This document shows, piece after piece, positions 1-5,220 of a stretch of 36,733 nt of DNA; the stretch's first letter is position 1; each line of letters starts with the position of its first letter. The notes beneath the pieces were generated by a model. That model saw only the letters and a program-made list of their open reading frames with translations, was not told the origin of the DNA and ran no database searches. A program made the position numbers and the translations under genes. Location: positions 1 through 36,733 of the IMG/VR virus record IMGVR_UViG_3300023223_001433, one strand, 5' to 3'. Source of the DNA: a virus.

Positions 1-8
1 ATAGAGAC

Positions 9-296
9 ATGGAATTAAAGGGTGGATTCACTATGTTTTATTGTTCTACCTGTGAATGCCTATCTATTGGCTGTCCCAAATGTGATAATAGTAGTTGCAA
101 TGGTGGATCCTGTGATTACTGCACAAGGGAAATAGATAACTTCAGCAAAGATTACAATGCCTGGATCAGAGAGAATGTTATTTCCTGGGGAACCATTCGA
201 TTTAATCATGAATCTTTTTTGATGGGCCATTTATTTGGCGATGAGAGAATGAAGGCTTTTGATTGCATAGAAGATAATCCAGAAGAGTGGGTATGA
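9..296 (+). CDS. Cys-rich small protein, tandem paralogue A
   Basis: Function not recognised. The 95-residue product has a Cys-dense N-terminal half (YCSTCEC, CPKC, then CDYC), which looks like a zinc-binding or disulphide-rich fold, followed by WGTIRFNH. The next gene encodes a protein about 60 percent identical over 77 residues, so the pair arose by tandem duplication. A later start at 33 is possible: AAGGGTGG lies just upstream of that ATG and the same arrangement recurs in the second copy. The gene lies next to the window edge, so upstream context is missing. It ends in an ATGA overlap with the next gene. Confidence 0.7.
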   Translation: MELKGGFTMFYCSTCECLSIGCPKCDNSSCNGGSCDYCTREIDNFSKDYNAWIRENVISWGTIRFNHESFLMGHLFGDERMKAFDCIEDNPEEWV

Positions 297-547
297 AGAA
301 AGATCATACACGCATGGAGATAAAGGGTGGATTCGTTATGGGTTATTGTGCCACCTGTGAATGTTTATTTATTGATTGTCCGAAATGTAGTGCATCAAGT
401 TGCAATAGTGAATCCTGTGATTTCTGCAGGAAGGAGATCGATGCTTTCAATGAGGACAACAATACCTGGATTAAGTCCAATATTTTATTCTGGGGAACCA
501 TTCGATTTAATCATAAACACTTCTTGATAGATGGACTACTTAGATGA
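293..547 (+). CDS. Cys-rich small protein, tandem paralogue B
   Basis: Paralogue of the preceding gene. It keeps YCATCEC, CPKC and CDFC in the same spacing and an exact WGTIRFNH block, and it lacks the acidic tail (EDNPEEWV) of copy A. The start at 293 uses the ATGA overlap with copy A. ATGs at 314 or 338 are alternatives, and 338 has AAGGGTGG upstream just as copy A does. The conserved Cys and His residues suggest metal binding by inference; no family is recognised. It overlaps the HNH gene by 4 nt, so the three genes probably share one transcript. Confidence 0.7.
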   Translation: MKKDHTRMEIKGGFVMGYCATCECLFIDCPKCSASSCNSESCDFCRKEIDAFNEDNNTWIKSNILFWGTIRFNHKHFLIDGLLR

Positions 548-885
548 AGTTACTCCTTCAAGATATAGGGACATTTTTAGGGGTCACCAAGAGAAGTAAG
601 AAGTGGCCCAGGACCAGGAAGGAGCATATGAAGAGATGTCCTAATTGTTACATCTGTAACTCTTCGAAGGACGTGGACTGTCATCATATCATTCCTTTCG
701 GTGAGAGAAAAGATCTTGAAAATGATAAGAATAACCTCATGAGCCTTTGTTCTAAATATTGTCATCTCAGGATAGGCCACCTGGGGTACTGGAGAACCTA
801 TAACCCAAACATTCGGTCCACTGCGATCATATTGCGAAATGATTATAAAGCTGTTAAATTCATAGACAACGATACATCAACCTGA
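544..885 (+). CDS. Small HNH endonuclease
   Basis: A 113-residue protein with an HNH signature. CPNCYIC near residues 32-38 supplies a Cys pair, DCHHIIPFG near 49-57 is the first HNH strand with the catalytic-type His, NNLMSLC carries the central Asn, and the CH of KYCHLRIGH closes the motif. HNH proteins of this size nick or cut double-stranded DNA and are common in phages, either as free-standing homing nucleases or next to terminases. This one lies far from the terminase genes, so packaging is not implied. Its start overlaps the upstream stop (ATGA), so it is translated with the Cys-rich pair. Confidence 0.8.
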   Translation: MKLLLQDIGTFLGVTKRSKKWPRTRKEHMKRCPNCYICNSSKDVDCHHIIPFGERKDLENDKNNLMSLCSKYCHLRIGHLGYWRTYNPNIRSTAIILRNDYKAVKFIDNDTST

Positions 886-897
886 AAGGATTAACTT

Positions 898-1146
898 ATG
901 AGCTCAAAGACTTCTAACAACATGCTTCCTGTAAACACCCAGCGTCCTCCTAAAACCAGTGACCAGGGTGGGGACCTGAATATGACTCCTGTAGAGAATG
1001 AAAGGTTCTCTAACTTTGACCATGATGAGGATCAGATCAGTCCTATCTCTGATATCGGCAGAGGAAAGATGACCGGGACTTTCCCTGAGAAGACCTCTCC
1101 CAATGGTCTTGAGAAAGCTACAGGGATACGACCCAGTAGAAGATAA
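898..1146 (+). CDS. Hypothetical polar protein
   Basis: An 82-residue, polar, low-complexity protein rich in Asn, Ser, Pro, Asp and Glu, with no hydrophobic core that I can see. It is probably disordered and I recognise no family. AAAGGA sits about 7 nt before the ATG, which supports the start. It is the last protein gene before the structured RNA stretch that ends in a terminator at 1284, so it is likely the final cistron of the rightward transcript entering from the window edge. Confidence 0.55.
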   Translation: MSSKTSNNMLPVNTQRPPKTSDQGGDLNMTPVENERFSNFDHDEDQISPISDIGRGKMTGTFPEKTSPNGLEKATGIRPSRR

Positions 1147-1149
1147 TTT

Positions 1150-1260
1150 TATGTCAGGGCACTCTAGAGGGGCAATTTACATGATTGCTTTCCCTGGCCC
1201 AATTTTGTCAGGGCCGCACAGTGAAAGGGACCGGAGTTGATCGCCCGCTCATCCGGATCT
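1150..1260 (+). ncRNA. Candidate structured RNA (consecutive hairpins)
   Basis: This gene-free stretch can fold into consecutive stem-loops. CAGGG (1155-1159) pairs with CCCTG (1192-1196) and encloses GCAAT/ATTGC. GGCCC (1196-1200) pairs with GGGCC (1211-1215). CCGGA (1231-1235) pairs with TCCGG (1252-1256). A terminator follows at 1261-1284. The word GTCAGGGC occurs twice (from 1153 and from 1207). It may be a 3' untranslated region or a separate small RNA; no known RNA family is recognised. Stems of 5 bp are weak on their own, so the evidence is the run of them ending at a terminator. Confidence 0.35.
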
Positions 1261-1284
1261 GCCAACGGCCTTGGCTTTATTTTT
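1261..1284 (+). terminator. Rho-independent terminator
   Basis: GCCAA (1261-1265) pairs with TTGGC (1271-1275) across the loop CGGCC, and TTTATTTTT follows directly. It would end the rightward transcript of the genes before it, or a small RNA from the 1150-1260 stretch. The T-run abuts the first covarying stem element. Confidence 0.7.
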
Positions 1285-1373
1285 AGAGGGACGAGGTAGC
1301 ATTTTATTATCCGATTATTCAGTCACGGATAGCCACTAAACACTATAGCTCGTTCACGCTACCTTGTCCCTCT
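1285..1373 (+). ncRNA. Stem RNA element, copy 1
   Basis: A 16-bp stem is formed by 1285-1300 (AGAGGGACGAGGTAGC) and 1358-1373 (GCTACCTTGTCCCTCT), with one G-T wobble. The 57-nt interior contains an inner TATCCG/CGGATA helix. TTT follows the 3' arm, and the tRNA begins 3 nt later. A second copy at 1461-1536 keeps the 16-bp stem although several base pairs have changed, which argues for selection on RNA structure. No known family is recognised. The strand is assigned from the neighbouring tRNA. Confidence 0.55.
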
Positions 1374-1376
1374 TTT

Positions 1377-1449
1377 GCCGGTATAGCTCAGCAAGGAAGA
1401 GCGTCTGCCTTGTAAGCAGATGGTCGCTGGTTCGATTCCAGCTACCGGC
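1377..1449 (+). tRNA. tRNA-Thr (anticodon UGU)
   Basis: A full cloverleaf. The acceptor stem is GCCGGTA (1377-1383) with TACCGGC (1443-1449). The D stem is GCTC/GAGC, the anticodon stem TCTGC/GCAGA with loop CTTGTAA, and the T stem GCTGG/CCAGC with loop TTCGATT. Anticodon TGT at 1411-1413 reads ACA threonine codons. The base after the acceptor stem is C, then AAC, so CCA is not encoded and must be added after transcription. It is the only tRNA I see in the window. A phage tRNA of this kind usually supplements host decoding or replaces a tRNA cleaved by host defence; which applies here is not shown. Confidence 0.95.
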
Positions 1450-1460
1450 CAACCCTTTCG

Positions 1461-1536
1461 AGGGGGGTAGGACGGCATTTATCAATGTTCGCAAGCACGA
1501 TAGAGTAAAATTAGTACGAGGCTGTCCTATCCCTCT
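1461..1536 (+). ncRNA. Stem RNA element, copy 2
   Basis: A 16-bp stem is formed by 1461-1476 (AGGGGGGTAGGACGGC) and 1521-1536 (GCTGTCCTATCCCTCT), with three G-T wobbles, around a 44-nt interior that holds a shorter TATC/GATA inner helix. As in copy 1, the 3' arm ends CCCTCTTTT. The two 3' arms are aligned without gaps and differ only by transitions, and the 5' arms change to match. The next gene starts 8 nt later without a clear ribosome site, so the element could also act as that gene's leader. Confidence 0.55.
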
Positions 1537-1543
1537 TTTCATC

Positions 1544-1774
1544 ATGAACCTATTTGACCTAGCAGAAGAAAAAGAAAGCTTAAAGAAGATTCTCAGAAGA
1601 GTGGACTATGAGTTTCAAATGATCATGGACTTTATCAAGGATGAGGAAGAGATTTACTTAATCAGGGAAAGAGCAGGGATGCATATGGATGAAGGGATTC
1701 CAATAAAAAGAGCAGAGATTATGGCGGTTGTAGAGTACTTCGAGAGAAGAGAAAGGCTTATCACCCCGCTTTGA
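1544..1774 (+). CDS. Hypothetical charged helical protein
   Basis: A 76-residue protein rich in Glu, Lys and Arg and apparently all helical; not recognised. The frame stays open upstream through the tRNA, but translation from there is not plausible, so I use the ATG at 1544. No Shine-Dalgarno sequence precedes that ATG; the RNA stem element ends 8 nt before it. The 3' end overlaps the convergent hydrolase gene by 14 nt. Confidence 0.55.
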   Translation: MNLFDLAEEKESLKKILRRVDYEFQMIMDFIKDEEEIYLIRERAGMHMDEGIPIKRAEIMAVVEYFERRERLITPL

Positions 1775-2351
1775 TGAGCTCATACGCTCTCTTATGATCA
1801 CTTCCCCCACCCCTGGTTACTTGCAGATGGCCTGACCGGATTAGTTTCTCTACGTGTAAAGGGGTAGGCATTCTAATTCCATGGAAGGGACTGTCCTTTT
1901 TCAAGGGTTCATAACAGTAAGTAACCAGCTCTGTGCAATAGAACTTCCACTTCCAGTTCCAATGCCTGATAACAAGGCCAGGGAACCTGCTCTTAATCCA
2001 TAAGCTCAAGATCCCTTTCCAGTCATAGCCTTTGCCTTTCTCTAGAATAGCCCGGTTGCTAATCACTTTCTGGTGATGGGGAAAGTTAAGAACAGTTGGA
2101 CGTAGGAGCAAATACCATTCATGGGGATCTATGCCCTTCAGTCGAAGAGGCTCGCTCTTGACTCCCTTGGTGAGAGCTTCTGTGACATACATCTCTCCAC
2201 CCTTGTCTGTCACGATCCCATTATGGACTCCCTCGCTCCCCAGTATCTTCTTAATCATCCTGCCATATAGATTAGGCTTCCAGGAGCCACTATGATAGAT
2301 CTGTCCCAGGTACTCGTTTTGAAATAGGTCAACGTTCCAAGAAAATTCCAT
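1761..2351 (-). CDS. Permuted papain-like hydrolase (YiiX/YaeF type)
   Basis: A 196-residue protein with the pattern of the NlpC/P60-related permuted papain fold: GVHNGIV near residues 41-47 carries the His, and FYCTELVTYCYE near 137-148 carries the nucleophile Cys139 inside the usual YC-[ST]-E-L motif. Family members cleave peptide or lipid amide bonds, often in cell envelopes, so a lysis or cell-wall role is plausible here beside other lysis genes. The start at 2351 gives the first natural Met of the domain, with GGAGG 14 nt upstream. A TTG at 2456 preceded by AGGAGGACA would add 35 residues. Confidence 0.65.
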   Translation of the reverse strand: MEFSWNVDLFQNEYLGQIYHSGSWKPNLYGRMIKKILGSEGVHNGIVTDKGGEMYVTEALTKGVKSEPLRLKGIDPHEWYLLLRPTVLNFPHHQKVISNRAILEKGKGYDWKGILSLWIKSRFPGLVIRHWNWKWKFYCTELVTYCYEPLKKDSPFHGIRMPTPLHVEKLIRSGHLQVTRGGGSDHKRAYELIKAG

Positions 2352-2399
2352 TTTTATCTTGATGCCCTCCTGAAACACTGTAATATAAAACCAATTAAA

Positions 2400-2473
2400 G
2401 GCAAGACAGTTCAAAAACACTTTATATCCGTTGCCGAAGTTGACCGAAGGACGCAATGTCCTCCTGTCTTGCC
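2400..2473. repeat. Inverted repeat flanking the HNH gene start
   Basis: GGCAAGACAG (2400-2409) is repeated in inverted form as CTGTCTTGCC (2464-2473). A smaller hairpin, GGAC/GTCC around GCAAT, lies inside. The repeat covers the junction between the leftward hydrolase gene and the rightward HNH gene, so it may mark an insertion boundary or a regulatory hairpin for either gene. Confidence 0.5.
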
Positions 2474-3041
2474 GCTTTGGTGGCGGATATCTTATTTCAG
2501 AGGAAGAAAGTGGCTATGTCAATGTGACTGCGGAAATAAAGTCAAGGTACTTACAGGAGTATTGCGCTGTAATCGTACAAAATCATGTGGATGTTTAAGA
2601 GTTGAGATCATGACAAAACACGGCTATTCCGGTTCTCTGATATATCATATCTGGAGAGCAATGTTAAACAGATGCAGTAATAGCAATATATCAACATACC
2701 GACATTATGGGGGCAGGGGAATAAAAGTTTGTAAAAGGTGGCTCGATATCAAAAACTTCATTAAGGATATGGGAGAGAAGCCAGAAAACATGAGCCTTGG
2801 AAGAATAGACAATAATAAAGGATATTTCCCCAGCAATTGCAGGTGGGAGACACACACCCAGCAAGCCAATAATAAACGAACAAACAGAATGGTTGAATAT
2901 AGAGGCCAGACATTAACCGTTACTCAATGGGCAAGAAAATTGAAAATAAAATCCAATTGTTTATGGGCGCGGCTTCACAAGGGATGGAGTATGGAAAAAA
3001 CGTTAAGCACACCAATCCGTAAGCGATCTCGGAGCTATTAA
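2469..3041 (+). CDS. HNH-type free-standing endonuclease
   Basis: A 190-residue protein of a very common phage family. An N-terminal Cys motif (WLCQCDCGN, then SCGCL) is followed by YGGRGIKVCKRW, SLGRIDNNKGYFPSNCRW and a C-terminal helix module (TVTQWARKLKIKSNCLWARL) that resembles a small DNA-binding repeat. Members act as site-specific nucleases that spread into intergenic spaces. The gene lies opposite to every neighbour and overlaps the next gene's 3' end by 4 nt, as expected for an invader. The usual first block (RFGxLTV) is absent and the start is a TTG, so the 5' end may be truncated or the true start elsewhere. Confidence 0.8.
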   Translation: MPLWWRISYFRGRKWLCQCDCGNKVKVLTGVLRCNRTKSCGCLRVEIMTKHGYSGSLIYHIWRAMLNRCSNSNISTYRHYGGRGIKVCKRWLDIKNFIKDMGEKPENMSLGRIDNNKGYFPSNCRWETHTQQANNKRTNRMVEYRGQTLTVTQWARKLKIKSNCLWARLHKGWSMEKTLSTPIRKRSRSY

Positions 3042-3715
3042 TGCTCTAAATATATTGCATCTATAAGGTTCTCCTTAAAGTAAGCTGTCCCCATTCTAGC
3101 GTTTCCATGCCATCCCCACCCATCACCCCAGGAATTATGAATCCCTACATAAGCAGGTCTGTTCTCAGAGGAGCGTAAATCATAGTTGGTAATTAGGACA
3201 GCATGGCCACCCAGTGCCCGATTGTCTTCCTCGTCAATCCAGTATCCCTTGCGAAGACTATTCCATCCCCTTGTTGCTGAAAACCCGGCAATGACTGTCA
3301 TTGATTTATGCAAAGCGTGACAGACATCTTCTATCCGGGAGATATGATGAATCTTGGTATCCTCTGACATGTGCCCCAGGTTGATCCCTGCTCTTGCCAC
3401 GGACTCCAAGTAAGTCCCAGGATCATTGTTTCCATCCAATCTCTTTGCTTCTGCGTAGATCGGGTTAGGGTCAATCTGTTTACGGAATCCAGTTTCCTGC
3501 CAATTCAGAACTTCTTTGTGTCCTGTCCAGGCGTATGCGGCACAGCGAGGGCGGTCACCTTGATTGTCTGTAGGGCATACCCACCCCATGTTGTTGATAA
3601 ACTCAGGGACCTGAAAGTCCTTTGGGGTAGTAGCGGAAAACAGAGTATCTTCCTTTACGAAAAGTCCCCCTGCCTCAAAATTAGTTTGTGTCTTCAAAGC
3701 CGGGATTCCAGGCAT
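3038..3715 (-). CDS. C1 papain-like cysteine peptidase
   Basis: A 225-residue protein with the papain catalytic set: Gln52 and Cys58 in NQGDRPRCAAYA, His171 in GGHAVLITNYD and Asn194 in IHNSWGDGWGW. No N-terminal propeptide of usual length and no signal peptide is visible, so the enzyme is probably made in active form in the cytoplasm. Its place beside holin-like and lipoprotein genes suggests a role in lysis or in cutting envelope peptides; prohead processing is less likely this far from the head genes. The start at 3715 follows GGAGGAGAGGAAA; an upstream ATG at 3730 would overlap that ribosome site. Confidence 0.8.
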   Translation of the reverse strand: MPGIPALKTQTNFEAGGLFVKEDTLFSATTPKDFQVPEFINNMGWVCPTDNQGDRPRCAAYAWTGHKEVLNWQETGFRKQIDPNPIYAEAKRLDGNNDPGTYLESVARAGINLGHMSEDTKIHHISRIEDVCHALHKSMTVIAGFSATRGWNSLRKGYWIDEEDNRALGGHAVLITNYDLRSSENRPAYVGIHNSWGDGWGWHGNARMGTAYFKENLIDAIYLEH

Positions 3716-3812
3716 TTTCCTCTCCTCCATTGGTTAGTGGCGTGCTCGCACAGCCAAGCATAAAGTAAAAAACAAATAGGATGATAATTAATTCTATGAC
3801 TTTTTTAATCAT
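3681..3812 (-). CDS. Small lipoprotein, outer-membrane spanin candidate
   Basis: A 43-residue ORF. It starts with MIKK, has a hydrophobic stretch (IELIIILFVFYF) and a lipobox-like MLGC with Cys21 followed by ASTP, then a short polar tail. This is the shape of small outer-membrane lipoproteins that complete lysis in Gram-negative hosts. It begins in a TAATG overlap with the upstream lipoprotein gene, and its 3' end runs 35 nt into the papain gene in another frame. That the product is a spanin is inference from size, lipobox and position. Confidence 0.6.
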   Translation of the reverse strand: MIKKVIELIIILFVFYFMLGCASTPLTNGGEENAWNPGFEDTN

Positions 3813-4357
3813 TATTCTAGTGGTGGAGAATTAATAATAATGGTAACTGTACTATCATCACCAGTAATAACACGAACATTACTTGCTGGACCACCTTCAT
3901 CAGTGTTAGAAGCCTGAGTAGCATCTGCAGTCCTGTTCTTAAACTCAGCACAACTCTTGCCACTGGAGCCTGGTCCACAGGCATTGGACTCCCTCTGGGC
4001 AGTTTGCTTTTTGTCCCTCTTCTTACTGCCATCTATCTCATCAATGGCATAGTCAATCCCATAGCCCACAGCAGCAGCAGCCCCAAGCCTGATCAGGATA
4101 TCTTTTGTCAGAGCCCAGGTAATTCCGGCCTTATCTTCCCTGAAGGCTTGACCGAGGACTGGCCCTGTCTTCAGGAGATCGATGGAAAGGATTGCACCAC
4201 CGCGGATGGGCTGCACTTGAAAAAGGTTGTCACCGATCTTCGTTCCCTGGGTACGTAATTGGCCTCGCGTATGTTGGAGGCGTTGGTGAGTATATTGTGG
4301 GAAACAGGCAGTTGTAAGGAGAGGAATAAGTATCAGTGCAGTCAGTCTTAATCTCAT
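3812..4357 (-). CDS. Putative lipoprotein
   Basis: A 181-residue protein. It has a short signal sequence (MRLRLTALILIPLL) and a possible lipobox TTAC at residues 15-18. A Gly/Ala-rich helix (LGAAAAVGYGIDYAIDEIDG) lies near residues 91-110 and a Ser/Thr-rich C-terminus ends VTIIINSPPLE. Two further Cys (ACGPGSSGKSC) could form a disulphide. It lies between the holin-like gene (4-nt ATGA overlap) and the small lipoprotein gene (TAATG overlap), so a role in envelope disruption is likely but not shown. No family is recognised. Confidence 0.65.
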   Translation of the reverse strand: MRLRLTALILIPLLTTACFPQYTHQRLQHTRGQLRTQGTKIGDNLFQVQPIRGGAILSIDLLKTGPVLGQAFREDKAGITWALTKDILIRLGAAAAVGYGIDYAIDEIDGSKKRDKKQTAQRESNACGPGSSGKSCAEFKNRTADATQASNTDEGGPASNVRVITGDDSTVTIIINSPPLE

Positions 4358-4644
4358 GCAGCCCTTTCGCTGTTTTTGATCTCCTTTACTCGGGTGTCCA
4401 GGCGATCAACTTTGTCAGTTAGTCTTTGCAGTATGGTGTTGGTAGTATTCTGTGTTGTGTTATGACTCTGCAATATCACCTCTAATTTCTCAAAATGCAA
4501 GGAGTGAGACTCATTATTAAAATTACATTTGCCCCCTTTCCCATTCTTCTTGGAGTAAATTACAGTATAAGTTAATGCAACTGCAAGGATTCCACATACC
4601 CCTATTGTTTGTACTGCCTCAGCGATATCGTTAATCTGATCCAT
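4354..4644 (-). CDS. Holin-like membrane protein with coiled coil
   Basis: A 96-residue protein with one hydrophobic segment near residues 15-31 (GVCGILAVALTYTVIY). SKKNGKGGK follows, then a C-terminal amphipathic coil (LTDKVDRLDTRVKEI). The positive cluster right after the membrane segment suggests a cytoplasmic C-terminus, as in BhlA-like holins; an inner-membrane spanin is the alternative. The start at 4644 follows GGGGGTGG by 3 nt. An earlier in-frame ATG at 4692 lacks support. Confidence 0.6.
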   Translation of the reverse strand: MDQINDIAEAVQTIGVCGILAVALTYTVIYSKKNGKGGKCNFNNESHSLHFEKLEVILQSHNTTQNTTNTILQRLTDKVDRLDTRVKEIKNSERAA

Positions 4645-4723
4645 TGTCCACCCCCATTCTAACGATACAGATAGCCATAAAGCCCCAAACAATTATCCAG
4701 CAAGTAGTAATAAGCACTATCAT
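4631..4723 (-). CDS. Membrane peptide overlapping the holin-like gene
   Basis: A 30-residue ORF that is mostly one membrane-spanning segment (MIVLITTCWIIVWGFMAICI) with a short VRMGVDNGSD tail. GGAGG lies 11 nt before the ATG. The last 14 nt overlap the start of the holin-like gene in another frame. Short peptides like this next to holins can tune lysis timing, but that role is inference. Confidence 0.4.
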   Translation of the reverse strand: MIVLITTCWIIVWGFMAICIVRMGVDNGSD

Positions 4724-4754
4724 AATAGTCCAATCCTCCAGCAAGTTGAGGTTA

Positions 4755-5219
4755 TTATGGTATAGTAGGAGTTACCCACTCATTAGTTTTGTAGTCGGTT
4801 CCGTTATATTGAATCTCCCAAACTAGATCAACTCCATTGCTTGTCCAGGCCACACCAAAGTCGTAGCCGTTCTTTGATCCCTCCACACAGTTAACCCAAT
4901 AGGTAGCAATTGATTTGTTGTTCGTGCTAAAAGTGATTCCCATCGTATCCCAACTGTTTGTGTCCCAGCTTGGAGTACGGGTATTCAAAACTGTTTCTTC
5001 AGTACCATCAGCAGGGTATGTAGTTTGTGTCTGTAATAACTGGGGATAGTATCCAAAGGATGAAAAGTAACTGTCAATTGCAGTCTTGGTGTCAGAATAC
5101 ACAGAATCCCGTTCTGTATTAACATCGTCTTGCACTGTTGCAAAAGCGATCACAACCAACAGCAGCATAGGTAATACTAACATAAGAAATGCAATTAAGA
5201 TTTTCTCTTGTCTTTTCAT
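4755..5219 (-). CDS. Membrane-anchored protein, pilin-like outline
   Basis: A 154-residue protein starting MKRQEK, then a long hydrophobic helix (ILIAFLMLVLPMLLLVVIAFA), then a helical stretch ending AIDSYFSSFGYYP and a beta-rich, Trp-rich tail with a single Cys. The long N-terminal helix plus a YFxxxGYYP element is reminiscent of type II/IV pseudopilins. The prepilin cleavage motif (Gly before a Phe or Met, with Glu at +5) is absent, so this is a resemblance only. It follows the LamG gene by 1 nt and probably belongs with the other membrane-anchored surface proteins here. Confidence 0.5.
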   Translation of the reverse strand: MKRQEKILIAFLMLVLPMLLLVVIAFATVQDDVNTERDSVYSDTKTAIDSYFSSFGYYPQLLQTQTTYPADGTEETVLNTRTPSWDTNSWDTMGITFSTNNKSIATYWVNCVEGSKNGYDFGVAWTSNGVDLVWEIQYNGTDYKTNEWVTPTIP

Positions 5220-5220
5220 A

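Noticed and set aside
544-885. HNH gene as part of the packaging machinery
   Set aside because: It lies on the opposite strand and far from the terminase genes, so a free-standing nuclease is the simpler reading.
1285-1536. The paired stems read as terminal inverted repeats of a small transposon
   Set aside because: Each stem lies wholly within its own copy, the two copies differ by compensated changes, and no target duplication or transposase is present; an RNA element fits better.
1364-1543. Upstream extension of the 76-residue gene through the tRNA
   Set aside because: It would translate the tRNA and the second stem element from a TTG; the ATG at 1544 is more sensible.
1761-2456. TTG start at 2456 for the permuted papain-like gene
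   Set aside because: It has a strong AGGAGG, but the extra 35 residues are not domain-like and the region overlaps the inverted repeat; kept only as an alternative.
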